Shown here one piece after another: positions 8,254 through 17,549 of a stretch of 64,000 nucleotides of DNA. Below the pieces are notes generated by a model. The model searched no databases. It worked only from the letters and a program-made list of their open reading frames with translations, and was not told the DNA's origin. Position numbers and translations under genes: made by a program. Numbering within the stretch: position 1 is the stretch's first letter; the number at the start of each line of letters is the position of its first letter. This DNA comes from Pseudomonas fluorescens (GTDB taxonomy: Bacteria; Pseudomonadota; Gammaproteobacteria; Pseudomonadales; Pseudomonadaceae), in contig NZ_MSDF01000013.1 in the NCBI RefSeq assembly GCF_002022275.1, positions 284,613-348,612 of the forward strand, in the 5' to 3' direction.

Positions 8254-10383
8254 TTATTGAGGCCTGGGCTGTTCGGTCAACACCACCGACGCCGGCACCT
8301 CTTCATCCGGCTCATCCACCTGCGCGGTGCGCTTGGGCAGCAACACCTGCTGTGGATAAGTCTGCGCGAAGTGCACCTCGTCACAGTTATCCACAAGCTT
8401 TTTCAAACGCTGGTTAAACGCACGACTTACGGCGTATTGCCCGCCCGACACGGTACGGAACTGCGCCGTGAGTACGACGCCGTTGAGGTCCATCTTGTCG
8501 ACGCCAAACACCTCCAGCGGCCCTTGCAGGTTGTACTTGAGGAATACGTCATCGCGGATCGACTGGCCCGCGTCACGGATCAGCTCCACGGCCTTGTCCA
8601 CATCGGTGTCATACGTGAACTGCACCGAGAAAAATGCGTAGGCAAATTGCCGCGACTGGTTGGTGACCGCCTTGATCTGCCCGAACGGCACCGAATGCAC
8701 AAAGCCCTTGCCGTCACGCAGGCGCAGGGTGCGAATGGTCAGGCCTTCAACGGTGCCGGCATGGCCGGAGTCGAGCACCACCCAGTCGCCAATCGACAGC
8801 GTGTCTTCAATGATGATGAACAGGCCGGTGATCACGTCCTGCACCAGTTGCTGCGAGCCGAAACCAATGGCCAGGCCGACCACACCGGCACCGGCGAGCA
8901 GGGGCGCGACGTTGATGCCGAGGTTGGCCATGGTGGTGATCGCGCAGATCACCACCAGGATAATTTTCACCGCATTGCGCAGCAGTGGCAGGATGGTTTT
9001 GACGCGGGTGCTCGGCTGGCGGCTGGAGCGTTTATTCACTGGCGGTTTCAGCGCTTCCTGGATCGCCGTGTCGAGCACCACCCAGAACAGCCAGGTCATC
9101 AACAGGATCAGGCCGATGCTGCTCAGGGAATCGCTGATGGCGCGGCCCACCGAGTTGCGCTGGGCGAACTCGAACAGCGACACCCCCCAGATACGGCCCA
9201 GGACCTCGATAAACGCAACGGCCATCACAATCCGCAGAATCGCGTGCAGCAAGCTGAGGAAACGTTCCTTGTAGGCGCTGCTGCGTTGCATCGCCACCTG
9301 GCTGCGGGACTTGAACAGGTGTTGCAACACCGTGCTGAGAAACACCGTGCCGATCAACAGAATAGTGGTGAACAACGCGCAGCGCAGGGCCTTCTGGTTA
9401 TCGTCGCCGGCGCCAATCAGGTTGATGGCCGAGACCAGTACCATCAACAAAATCGGCCAGTACCACAGGCCGGAAAAGATTCGCAGCGATTGCTGCAATG
9501 CCGGGTGTTTAAGGCGCTGATTCAGTGGCCGGTTGCGGATCAGGTGCGCGACCGGACGCCGCAGGCGAATCACCAGCATGCCGAAAATCACTGCTGCGAA
9601 CAGCCCGGTAAAGACGGCGATGCTGCTGGTGATGTTGCCACCCAGTTGGCGGGCGATTTGCGGGCTGGTCAGGGCGTCACTGAGGGCCGCGAGAAAGCCG
9701 ATCAGGAACAGCGGCTTGGGGCAGTAGTCGCGAATAATCTGCACGGCCGGGCGCTTGTGGCCCACGTTGAACATCACGATGACGCACAACAGCATTGAGG
9801 TGGAAAAGATGCCACTGCTGGTCGCATAAGCGAAACACAGCGCCAGCGCGCGGCCCACCGAGGTGGGCAGGAAATGGCTGACATACAGCGTCAGCGGCAG
9901 GCAGATCAGCGCAGGAATCGTGTAGGGCACCACATAGCCGAGTACCCCTTGCAAGCGCCTGCGCTGTTCGACAAAGGTGCGTCGACTCAGACGCTGAACA
10001 AGAAAGCGCCCGAGCAAGGTCAACACTGCAAAGGCGCCGATCCACACCCCCGACAGCAACAGGAAGTCACCGGCCACGCTCCACGGCGAGCGCTCGGCGG
10101 TCTGGTCCACCAGCCGCCCCACCTCATCCGCCGCACGATCGGCACGCAAGCGCCAGGCATCGATCAGGTTTTGATTGAGGTCGAGTTTGTCCTGGACGTC
10201 GTCGATGCTGGAACTGATGGCGCCGAGCAGGCCGCCTTCCACCAGCAACTCAGGCTTGGCGGCGGGCGCTGGCGTGGCAGCCGGTGCCGGTGCCGCAGCT
10301 GCCGGTGCAGTCGCGGCGTGCAAGGCGCCGTTGCCGAACAACAGCAGCGCGCCGAGCAGTAATGCGGTCTTTGAGTTCAGCAA
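8254..10383 (-). CDS. Large MscS-family mechanosensitive channel
   Basis: A 709-residue inner-membrane protein. Residues 1-23 form a signal peptide, followed by an Ala/Pro-rich linker (about 24-45) and a predicted periplasmic stretch. About eight to nine hydrophobic segments then lead to the MscS pore helix, GAGVVGLAIGFGSQQLV, and the conserved DTLSIGDWV of the beta domain. The C-terminal alpha/beta cage is followed by a short acidic and Pro-rich tail (DEPDEEVPAS). MscS channels release solutes at hypo-osmotic shock; the long N-terminal part suggests a regulated, MscK- or YbdG-like member. It is the last gene of a four-gene minus-strand cluster, 57 bases after the VWA-like gene, so its function may depend on those partners. 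Confidence 0.9.
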   Translation of the reverse strand: MLNSKTALLLGALLLFGNGALHAATAPAAAAPAPAATPAPAAKPELLVEGGLLGAISSSIDDVQDKLDLNQNLIDAWRLRADRAADEVGRLVDQTAERSPWSVAGDFLLLSGVWIGAFAVLTLLGRFLVQRLSRRTFVEQRRRLQGVLGYVVPYTIPALICLPLTLYVSHFLPTSVGRALALCFAYATSSGIFSTSMLLCVIVMFNVGHKRPAVQIIRDYCPKPLFLIGFLAALSDALTSPQIARQLGGNITSSIAVFTGLFAAVIFGMLVIRLRRPVAHLIRNRPLNQRLKHPALQQSLRIFSGLWYWPILLMVLVSAINLIGAGDDNQKALRCALFTTILLIGTVFLSTVLQHLFKSRSQVAMQRSSAYKERFLSLLHAILRIVMAVAFIEVLGRIWGVSLFEFAQRNSVGRAISDSLSSIGLILLMTWLFWVVLDTAIQEALKPPVNKRSSRQPSTRVKTILPLLRNAVKIILVVICAITTMANLGINVAPLLAGAGVVGLAIGFGSQQLVQDVITGLFIIIEDTLSIGDWVVLDSGHAGTVEGLTIRTLRLRDGKGFVHSVPFGQIKAVTNQSRQFAYAFFSVQFTYDTDVDKAVELIRDAGQSIRDDVFLKYNLQGPLEVFGVDKMDLNGVVLTAQFRTVSGGQYAVSRAFNQRLKKLVDNCDEVHFAQTYPQQVLLPKRTAQVDEPDEEVPASVVLTEQPRPQ

Positions 10384-10440
10384 AACACCGGGCTCCTTCA
10401 GAAGGTCTGTAAGGAACTGACGGGTTTGAGCTTCGATGGT

Positions 10441-11271
10441 TCACTTCAAGTCAACATTCAGGCTTGGCGCTCCAAATGCCACCAATTGCGCGTTGGAACC
10501 GGCAAACCAGCCTTTCCAGAAGTCCTCGAGCGCCTGAATGGTCTTGCCGGAGCGATAGGCCTGCTTGACGTCCTCTGTCAGCAGCGCAGCCCCCGTCACA
10601 TACACCCGCGCACCTTGCAGGTCAGCGAACAAGCCTTTGTCGGCGACGCGTTTCAGTTCAGCCGCGGGCTGCAGGTCACGGATGCGGTTGTTGGCGTAGA
10701 AGCTGCCGAAATCACTGTTTTCCAGCATGTCGGAGACCAATAACACCACGCGTTCCTGGGCGGGCTGCTGGCCCAGGTCTTTGCCGATCTCGCGCAATGA
10801 ATGGAAGATTTCGCTACGCGCAATATCTTCGGACGCTTCGCGCAGCGTGGTCACAAACACCTTGCCCAGGGTCTTGTTGAAAAAGCTGCGCTGCTCGCCC
10901 AGGCAGGTATCGAAGGTGCGCAGCGATTGCATGCCGACGCCGTTGCGAACCTTCTCATCGATCCCTCGATTGAGCGCGCCGGCAAAGCGCAGCTGCATGT
11001 ACTGCCCCGGCACAAAGGCCGAGAAACTGTACAGCCGCACCTTGTCACCCGGCTGGACGAAACGTTGCACCTGCGCCCAAGTTGCTTTCTGAATGACCTC
11101 GGGCATGGGGATCGTCTGATCGATGATCACCGTCAGCTCGCGGCCCGTCTCAACCGGACGAAACTCCCCGACCTTGGCGAAGGCGTAGCAGTCCGGAACG
11201 TCGTTGCGCTCACCGGCCACCGCCATCAGAGGCGCCAGCAACAGGGCACAAAAAAAGCCTGGCTTGGTCAT
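10441..11271 (-). CDS. Secreted VWA-like protein of envelope cassette
   Basis: A 276-residue protein with a clear signal peptide (1-19, ending AVA-GER), hence predicted periplasmic. The fold signature is that of a von Willebrand factor A domain: a hydrophobic strand ending in VIIDQTIP, where the MIDAS motif would be, and a later strand VVLLVSDMLE with an acidic end. The MIDAS is altered (DQT instead of DxSxS), so metal-dependent ligand binding may be weakened or different. Four Cys are visible, the first in the signal peptide, the others possibly disulphide-bonded. Its ATG (11271) directly abuts the stop of the upstream membrane-protein gene, so the pair is co-translated. The family is otherwise unknown to me. 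Confidence 0.75.
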   Translation of the reverse strand: MTKPGFFCALLLAPLMAVAGERNDVPDCYAFAKVGEFRPVETGRELTVIIDQTIPMPEVIQKATWAQVQRFVQPGDKVRLYSFSAFVPGQYMQLRFAGALNRGIDEKVRNGVGMQSLRTFDTCLGEQRSFFNKTLGKVFVTTLREASEDIARSEIFHSLREIGKDLGQQPAQERVVLLVSDMLENSDFGSFYANNRIRDLQPAAELKRVADKGLFADLQGARVYVTGAALLTEDVKQAYRSGKTIQALEDFWKGWFAGSNAQLVAFGAPSLNVDLK

Positions 11272-12798
11272 TCAGGCACCTGTCGCATCAAAGTCTTTGA
11301 GCAACTGCTGCTCGGCACGCAGCGCCAGCAGGTCTTCCAGCGCATGGCCTTTGACGCGGCTGATGGTTGCCAGTTGTTCTTCGCTGTAGGCGGTCAGGTC
11401 CTTGCCGCGCAGGGCATCGAGGTTTGTCGACGACACCACAGGCTGAACCGGCGCCGCCACTTCAGGCGAAATGGTCGCGGCAGCTGCACTGACCGGCTTG
11501 GCCGCAACGTCCGGAGTTGCCGGCAACGCCTGCTTGCGGGCCAGGTAGGTCTCGAAGTTGCGGTTATGCGCACTGGTCAACGCCGCCTGTTGCTGAGCGT
11601 TGGTGGTCGACCGCCCGGCCAGCTTGAGTTGCAACTTGCTCAACTTGTGATCGGCATGGGACGCAATGTCCACACGCTCGCTTTGCATCGAGTTTTCCAG
11701 GGCTTCACCGCTGGAGAACTTGTGAGTGTGCTCCCAGGCGGTCTTGGACTCGACACCGGCAAAGCCGAAGATCGACGCCAGCCAGATGCTGGTGATCTGA
11801 ATCGCGATATAGATCACCGACAGTACGATGAAGGTAATCAGCGAAGCCTTGCGGATCGCGTCCATCTTGTCGGTGAGGGTTTGCTTGTCGGCCTGATCGT
11901 TGATCGCCGCGGAATCGGCTGGCAATTCAAACGGGCTGGCCGAATCGTAATTCTGCTGGGCAAACGCATGCGGGCTGCCGACCATTTCGGTCTCGATGCT
12001 TTTGAGCTGCATGGTGCGGATGCCGAACGCCGCAATCGCAATGATCGCAATCCAGATGCCGGTGGTGATCATCCAGCCACGGCTCGGGGTCACCGTGTGG
12101 TTGGTATTGATGCGCGCCAGGATGCGGTCGTAATCCTTGCCGCCTTTGTCACTGTCGGTGTCTTTGATGCCAATGCCCGGCAGCTCTTTGAGCTGGGACG
12201 GACGATTGCTGTCGGCGTCGTTTTCCCACCAGTGGCGCGCTTTGCTGATCAGCGCATTCTTGTGGGCGGCGCGGCCGGTCACTTCGGCCAGGATCGCCGA
12301 GGCGACGGCCAGCAGGAATGCGAACAGCCAACCCATCCAGCTTTGATCGTTGGCCGACAGGTTCTGGTTGATGAACGGCACCAGCACGTAAGCAAAACCC
12401 ACGGCCTCGAACATGATGAGCATGAAGATCAGCGCAAACACCCAGAACGGCCGTTCGCGGCGCCCGCGCTCGCCGATGGTGCGCAGGTAGGACTCGCTCT
12501 TGTTGAAGAACTCGACGTTTTTCGCGCCGATCTTTTCATAGCGCGAATAGTAGGCGTCGCACAGCTCGCTTTCCGATTTCGGCCAGCCGTGGGAGTCGAG
12601 CATCAGGCTCTGCCTGGACAGGCGCGCGACCTTGCCGATCAGCGGAACGCCATGCCACACACGCATGACGAAATACCCGACCTTGTCCCAATACGCTTGA
12701 ATCAAAATGGCCGCCAGCAGCGTGGAGAGCACAAGCCCGGTGATCAGTTTGTTGGCCCAAAGCAGGGCCGTCAGCGCATTGAAGCTGAACTCTTCCAT
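11272..12798 (-). CDS. Multi-pass membrane protein of envelope cassette, unknown family
   Basis: A 508-residue protein that I cannot place in a family. Hydrophobic segments lie near residues 12-32, 119-142, 155-178, 245-266 and 332-360. Between the first and second is a charged stretch with an ExxLCDAYYSRYEKIG patch. The C-terminal 140 residues are hydrophilic, Ala/Pro/Val-rich in the middle (about 430-465) and end in a helical ARG-, Glu- and Leu-rich tail, possibly cytoplasmic. It sits 18 bases after the OmpA-type lipoprotein gene and touches the VWA-like gene. An outer-membrane lipoprotein, this inner-membrane protein and a periplasmic protein next to each other suggest an envelope-spanning assembly; that is inference. 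Confidence 0.75.
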   Translation of the reverse strand: MEEFSFNALTALLWANKLITGLVLSTLLAAILIQAYWDKVGYFVMRVWHGVPLIGKVARLSRQSLMLDSHGWPKSESELCDAYYSRYEKIGAKNVEFFNKSESYLRTIGERGRRERPFWVFALIFMLIMFEAVGFAYVLVPFINQNLSANDQSWMGWLFAFLLAVASAILAEVTGRAAHKNALISKARHWWENDADSNRPSQLKELPGIGIKDTDSDKGGKDYDRILARINTNHTVTPSRGWMITTGIWIAIIAIAAFGIRTMQLKSIETEMVGSPHAFAQQNYDSASPFELPADSAAINDQADKQTLTDKMDAIRKASLITFIVLSVIYIAIQITSIWLASIFGFAGVESKTAWEHTHKFSSGEALENSMQSERVDIASHADHKLSKLQLKLAGRSTTNAQQQAALTSAHNRNFETYLARKQALPATPDVAAKPVSAAAATISPEVAAPVQPVVSSTNLDALRGKDLTAYSEEQLATISRVKGHALEDLLALRAEQQLLKDFDATGA

Positions 12799-12816
12799 GG
12801 TGTATTTCCTTGAGGC

Positions 12817-14259
12817 TTACGCGCGAATCGGCACGAAACGGGTGGTGAAGGCTTCACGGCTGCGCGGGTAGAACAACGCACCGTCAGTGGCTTCGGAATT
12901 TTTCTTGCTGAACACCACGTCGATACACGACACCGGTGCCTTGGGGTCCTGGGTGAATACGCGATAAAGCACCAGGTCCTCACCTTCATAGGTGTTGGCC
13001 ACGGCTTTGCTTTTGATCGACTTGCGATTGCCCTGGTCGTAGCCCTTGACCACTTCAATGAAGGGTTGGCGATCGACGCTCGCGCCATCGCGCAGGATCG
13101 AGACCGGCGACAGCGTCACCAAGTGGCCGTTGACCAGGTTGGCCCACACGCGGTTGTTGTACCCCGGCAGGTACTCGGTGGTGGTTTGTGTCTCCAGCGC
13201 TTGCCCGCTGGCGAGGTTGAACACCTTGCCGCTTTCACGCGGGCGGTCTGCCTCGCAACTGCTGGACGGCAGGTCGCTGGCGTGAGCACTGGACACGAGG
13301 GCAAAGCCGGCCTTTTTCGGCGCGATGGCCTGGCCGAGTGTCCAGGCGGTGTCACTGGCCGATTGGCCGCCGAAATCCACCAGGGCGGTGCCCGAGTCGG
13401 TGGGTTTGCTCTCGCTCGCGGCTTTGGACGCGACGGCAGGTTTGCTTTTGGAGGTGGTGGTAACCGTGCGCGCAGGCTCGGTGGAGGTGCCGTGCGCCAA
13501 GTATTTGGTGTTGTTCTGTTCTGCGTTGACACGCTTGACCAGCATGTTGCGGTCGGTGACCTCAACGATTTCAACCCGGCGGTTCTTGCCGCGCTGCTGG
13601 CTGTCGCTGTTGTCGGCGATCGGCCGGGAAGCGCCCGCGCCCTGGAAAAACATGCGCTGCGCGGCAATACCCTGTTCGGCAAGGATCGACGCGATCGCAC
13701 GCGCACGCTGCTCGGACAACCGCTGATTGGTCGCCGCGCTGCCGGTGCCATCGGTGTGACCCACGACGAGAATCGCAGCCTGAGAATTCTGCCCCGGTTT
13801 TGGCGCAAAGGCCGCCGCCAGCTTGCGCACCTGCCGCTGGCCATCGACGCTCAACTGCGCGCTGCCGGTGGCGAACATGCCTTCGTCCTGAACCTGAGCG
13901 ACGATCCCCGCGTCTGTCGGCGCAGGCGCTCGCGCAGTGCCGGTGGCAACGTCCTGGCTCTGCAACGTTTGCACCTGGATATTCAGGTGTTCTTCGCGGG
14001 CGACGCGCTCCAGTTCCTGCAAACGGTTCTGCCACAGGTTGCCGGCCACACAGCCGGCGGCGCCACCAACACCACCACCGATGATGGCCTTTTTGGCATC
14101 GCCGGTGATCGCGTAGGTCAAACCGGCGCCGAGTATCGCGCCACCTGCACAGCCGAGCGCCGTGCCGTAGTTTTTGCCGGCGTCATTAAGTGTCGCGCAG
14201 CCACTGAGCGCTATTGCACCCGCGAGCAGGCTGATATTTCGAGCAAGGGAGGTAGTCAT
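12817..14259 (-). CDS. OmpA-domain glycine-zipper lipoprotein with C-terminal extension
   Basis: A 480-residue outer-membrane lipoprotein. The N-terminus is a lipoprotein signal with lipobox LSGC (Cys 21), followed by a glycine-zipper segment around 36-75 (GGAILGAG, IIGGGVGGAAG). An OmpA/MotB-type peptidoglycan-binding domain spans about 125-235, with VVGHTDGTGS, LSEQRARAIASIL and RRVEIVE. The last 200 or so residues are unlike ordinary Pal or YiaD proteins: a Ser/Lys/Thr-rich linker and then a globular region with two Cys. It is the first gene of the four-gene envelope cluster and has about 285 bases of upstream sequence shared with the divergent ybhP-like gene. Anchoring the cassette to the cell wall is the likely role. 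Confidence 0.85.
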   Translation of the reverse strand: MTTSLARNISLLAGAIALSGCATLNDAGKNYGTALGCAGGAILGAGLTYAITGDAKKAIIGGGVGGAAGCVAGNLWQNRLQELERVAREEHLNIQVQTLQSQDVATGTARAPAPTDAGIVAQVQDEGMFATGSAQLSVDGQRQVRKLAAAFAPKPGQNSQAAILVVGHTDGTGSAATNQRLSEQRARAIASILAEQGIAAQRMFFQGAGASRPIADNSDSQQRGKNRRVEIVEVTDRNMLVKRVNAEQNNTKYLAHGTSTEPARTVTTTSKSKPAVASKAASESKPTDSGTALVDFGGQSASDTAWTLGQAIAPKKAGFALVSSAHASDLPSSSCEADRPRESGKVFNLASGQALETQTTTEYLPGYNNRVWANLVNGHLVTLSPVSILRDGASVDRQPFIEVVKGYDQGNRKSIKSKAVANTYEGEDLVLYRVFTQDPKAPVSCIDVVFSKKNSEATDGALFYPRSREAFTTRFVPIRA

Positions 14260-14543
14260 TGGGCGGGTTCCGGCCTTGAAAAAGAGCCGCCGACCCCACT
14301 GCCAACGCCAAAAGCGCCAGCGGCATCATCCATGAACAGGCCCTGCAAAATCATTGAGTTGAACAGATCGCGCGGAATTTGATCACGGCAGTGATGGCAT
14401 TTCAATACTATTTGTAACTCTTTGTTAGCCGCGCAATGCGCCGCTTCCTTGTCGGCACCGTCCGTAGAACGCCCGAAACTTTATTCAGTCGCCCGCAGTC
14501 AGCCATTCAATGAAGCCTTGGCTTATTCTTCACAGGACTCTTT

Positions 14544-15323
14544 ATGGCTGCGAACCCCGACTGGGTGCCCACGACTCCCAGCGTCGCCATCACCCGCTTC
14601 ACGGTGTTGACGGTCAATATCCACAAGGGCTTCACCGCCCTGAACCGGCGCTTCATCCTGCCCGAGCTGCGCGAAGCGGTGCGCAGTGTGGGCGCCGATA
14701 TGGTGTTCCTGCAGGAAATCCACGGCACCCACGAACGCCATCCGCAGCGCTACAGCGAATGGCCGGACATGCCGCAGTACGAGTTTCTCGCCGACAGCAT
14801 CTGGCCGCAGTACGCCTATGGGCGCAACGCGGTTTACCCTCATGGCGACCATGGCAACGCGTTGCTCTCCAAATTCCAGATTGTGCGCTACGACAACCTC
14901 GATATTTCCCAAAGCGGCCATGAGAACCGTGGCCTGCTGCATTGCGTGTTACGCCTGCCGGGCAGTGGTCAGGAAGTGCATGCGATCTGTATCCATCTGG
15001 GCTTGCGTGAGGTACATCGCCAGCAACAGTTGCGCTTGCTGGAGCAGCGCGTCAGCGAGATCCCGGCGGATGCGCCTTTAGTGGTGGCCGGCGACTTCAA
15101 CGACTGGCGCCAGCGTGCCGACCTCAGCCGCAGCGGCCTGCGGGAAGTGTTTATCGAAACCCACGGCAAGCTGCCGCGTACCTTCCCGGCGCGCCTGCCA
15201 CTGCTGCCGCTGGACCGCATCTACGTGCGCAACGTGAAGATCCACAACCCCCGGGTGCTGACCACTCGCCCCTGGTCGCATCTGTCAGACCATGTGCCGC
15301 TGTCGGTGGAGATTGAGCTATGA
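14544..15323 (+). CDS. ybhP: Endonuclease/exonuclease/phosphatase family protein, YbhP-like
   Basis: A 259-residue metal-dependent hydrolase of the EEP superfamily. Visible catalytic motifs are LTVNIHKG (N), FLQEIHGT (metal-binding Glu), the His in IHLGLR, GDFNDW (Asp/Asn), LDRIYV (Asp), and the final SDHVPL (Asp-His). Length and neighbours match E. coli YbhP, encoded immediately before clsB. The substrate is unproven; a lipid-head-group or phosphodiester activity fits the operon. Its stop overlaps the next start by four bases (ATGA), so it is coupled to clsB. It is divergent from the OmpA-type gene. The first ATG with family similarity is at 14544. Confidence 0.85.
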   Translation: MAANPDWVPTTPSVAITRFTVLTVNIHKGFTALNRRFILPELREAVRSVGADMVFLQEIHGTHERHPQRYSEWPDMPQYEFLADSIWPQYAYGRNAVYPHGDHGNALLSKFQIVRYDNLDISQSGHENRGLLHCVLRLPGSGQEVHAICIHLGLREVHRQQQLRLLEQRVSEIPADAPLVVAGDFNDWRQRADLSRSGLREVFIETHGKLPRTFPARLPLLPLDRIYVRNVKIHNPRVLTTRPWSHLSDHVPLSVEIEL

Positions 15324-16582
15324 ACGTTGCGGTCGAGCATATTTCCACCGACCAGCCGCCGGATGACGCCAAGGCCCGTGATCTGGATTACGGCTGGCAG
15401 CCGGGCAACCGCGTTGAGTTGCTGGAGAATGGTGAGGCGTACTTTCCCAAGGTGTTTGCGGCGATGCGCGAGGCCAAGCGCGAGATCCTGCTGGAGACCT
15501 TTATTCTGTTTGAAGACAAGGTCGGTCATGAGCTGCAAGGCATCCTGATCGAAGCGGCGCAGCGTGGTGTGAAGGTGGTCGCCAGCCTCGACGGCTTTGG
15601 CTGCGGCGAACTGAGCCCGGGGTTTCTTGGCGAGTTGGCAGAAGCCGGGGTGACGGTGCAGATGTTTGACCCGGCGTCAAAAATGCTGGGGATCCGCACC
15701 AACTGGTTCCGCCGCCTGCACCGCAAGATTGTGGTGGTGGACGCGACGGTCGCGTTTATCGGCGGGATCAATTTTTCCGCCGACCACCTCGGCGATTTCG
15801 GCCCCGAGGCCAAACAGGATTATGCGGTGCAGGTGGTGGGCCCGGCAGTGGCCGATTTGCACCATTTCGCCCTGGCGCAAAGCGGCCGCCAGGTGCGCAC
15901 CCGGCGCGGTTGGCGGCGGCGCCAGCAACGCCCGTCGCTGTGGTCAACCGACAACGACGAAGGCCTGGTGCGCCTGATTTATCGCGACAACGTGCAGCAT
16001 CGCGATGATATCGAAGAAGCCTACATCCACGCCCTGAGCAAAGCACAAACACGCGTGGTGATCGCCAACGCCTACTTCTTCCCCGGCTACCGCCTGTTGC
16101 GTGAAATCCGCAACGCCGCGCGCCGTGGCGTGCAGGTGCAACTGATCATGCAAGGCCAGCCCGATGTGCTGCTGGCCAAACTGGCGGCGCGCATGCTTTA
16201 CGATTATCTGCTCAAGGACGGCGTGGTGATTCACGAGTATTGCCAGCGCCCGCTGCACGGCAAAGTCGCGTTGGTGGATGACACCTGGAGCACCGTGGGG
16301 TCCAGCAACCTGGACCCGTTGAGCCTGTCGCTGAACCTGGAAGCCAACGTGCTGATTCGCGACCGCGCGTTCAATCAGCAGCTGTATGAGCGCCTGGACC
16401 TGCTTGCAAAAAACCACTGCCAGACCATGCCGGAAAACCGCAAGCCACGCCTTTGGCTATGGCGTTTAACCGTGGGTTTTCTGGTGTTTCATGTGATGCG
16501 CCATTTCCCTGCGCTGACCGGTTGGCTGCCCGCGCACAAGCCGCGACTGAAACCCTTCGAGCGCCAGGCCCATGACCTCTGA
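15320..16582 (+). CDS. clsB: Cardiolipin synthase B
   Basis: A 420-residue phospholipase-D-superfamily enzyme that makes cardiolipin at the inner membrane from phosphatidylglycerol and a second phospholipid. Both HKD motifs are present: LHRKIVVVDATVAFIGG near residue 135 and LHGKVALVDDTWSTVGSSN near 315. There is no N-terminal membrane anchor, as expected for ClsB and unlike ClsA. Gene order (EEP protein, ClsB, YbhN) is the same as in E. coli. It overlaps the upstream gene by 4 bases and the downstream gene by 11, so the three form one transcript. The C-terminus has a short hydrophobic patch (LTVGFLVFHVM), perhaps a peripheral membrane contact. Confidence 0.92.
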   Translation: MNVAVEHISTDQPPDDAKARDLDYGWQPGNRVELLENGEAYFPKVFAAMREAKREILLETFILFEDKVGHELQGILIEAAQRGVKVVASLDGFGCGELSPGFLGELAEAGVTVQMFDPASKMLGIRTNWFRRLHRKIVVVDATVAFIGGINFSADHLGDFGPEAKQDYAVQVVGPAVADLHHFALAQSGRQVRTRRGWRRRQQRPSLWSTDNDEGLVRLIYRDNVQHRDDIEEAYIHALSKAQTRVVIANAYFFPGYRLLREIRNAARRGVQVQLIMQGQPDVLLAKLAARMLYDYLLKDGVVIHEYCQRPLHGKVALVDDTWSTVGSSNLDPLSLSLNLEANVLIRDRAFNQQLYERLDLLAKNHCQTMPENRKPRLWLWRLTVGFLVFHVMRHFPALTGWLPAHKPRLKPFERQAHDL

Positions 16583-17528
16583 AGCTGGCGGTTCACGCTT
16601 CAAACGCTGGAAGAAACCACTGACCATCGTGTTCTTCCTGCTGCTGATCGTGCTGTTCACCCTGCTCGCCCGGCGTATCGACTGGAGCGAGGTGGTGCAG
16701 ACGCTGGGCGATTTCAAGATACGCACATTGCTGATCGCCGGCGCGGTGACGCTGTGCAGTTTCCTCGTCTACGCCAGCTTCGACCTGATCGGCCGCACCT
16801 ACATTCGCCAGCCGCTGGGCTGGAAGCAGATCTTGCCGGTGGGGATCATCAGTTATGCGTTCAACCTCAACCTGAGCGCGTGGGTCGGCGGGATTGCCAT
16901 GCGCTACCGGCTGTATTCGCGGCTTGGCGTAAGCACCAGCAACATCGCCAAGATTCTGGGCCTGAGCCTGGCGACCAATTGGTTTGGCTACATGGCGTTG
17001 GCCGGAGTGGTGTTCAGTAGCGGGTTGGTGACGATGCCGCCGGGCTGGAAGGTCAGCAGCACGGCGTTGCAGGGGATTGGCGCGCTGTTGATCCTGGCGA
17101 GCCTGGGGTATCTGGCGGCGTGCCAGTTTTCGAGGAAGCGCGCGTGGTCGATCAAGGGCATCGAGATCAACCTGCCGTCGTTGCGCATGGCGTGTTTGCA
17201 GTTGGCATTGGGGGCGTTGAATTGGTCGCTGATGGCGGCGGTGATCTTTACCTTGTTGCCGGCCAAACTGGATTACCCGCTGGTGCTGGGGGTGTTGCTG
17301 ATCAGCGCGATTGCCGGGGTGGTCACGCATATTCCGGCGGGCCTTGGGGTGCTGGAGGCGGTGTTTGTGGCGCTGTTGCAGCATGAGGCGTCGCGGGGGA
17401 GTTTGCTGGCGGGGTTGATTGCGTATCGGGCGATTTACTTTATTTTGCCGTTGTTGATTGCGCTGGTGATGTACCTCGCGGTGGAAGCCAAGGCCAAGGC
17501 GTTGCGGGTGAAGAAGGCGCCGGCTTGA
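16572..17528 (+). CDS. ybhN: YbhN-type integral membrane protein (UPF0104, flippase-like domain)
   Basis: A 318-residue inner-membrane protein with about eight transmembrane segments (first at 17-32, last at 285-305). The family is related to the membrane part of lysylphosphatidylglycerol synthase. Characteristic pieces are SAWVGGIAMRYRLYSRLGVS and the late THIPAGLGVLEAVF. E. coli ybhN is the third gene of the ybhP-clsB-ybhN operon, and the same layout holds here with an 11-base overlap to clsB. Transport or flipping of a phospholipid linked to ClsB is the current idea and not proven. The gene ends just before a REPIN. Confidence 0.88.
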   Translation: MTSEAGGSRFKRWKKPLTIVFFLLLIVLFTLLARRIDWSEVVQTLGDFKIRTLLIAGAVTLCSFLVYASFDLIGRTYIRQPLGWKQILPVGIISYAFNLNLSAWVGGIAMRYRLYSRLGVSTSNIAKILGLSLATNWFGYMALAGVVFSSGLVTMPPGWKVSSTALQGIGALLILASLGYLAACQFSRKRAWSIKGIEINLPSLRMACLQLALGALNWSLMAAVIFTLLPAKLDYPLVLGVLLISAIAGVVTHIPAGLGVLEAVFVALLQHEASRGSLLAGLIAYRAIYFILPLLIALVMYLAVEAKAKALRVKKAPA

Positions 17529-17549
17529 TCAGATGTTGAAGGGACTGGC

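Noticed and set aside
8257..9798. 513-codon plus-strand frame opposite the mscS-family gene
   Set aside because: The MscS pore motif on the minus strand is unambiguous; this frame has no domain.
10801..12813. 670-codon plus-strand frame opposite the envelope cassette
   Set aside because: It spans two convincing minus-strand genes with signal peptide and membrane segments; its own sequence is low-complexity and rich in His, Arg and Gln.
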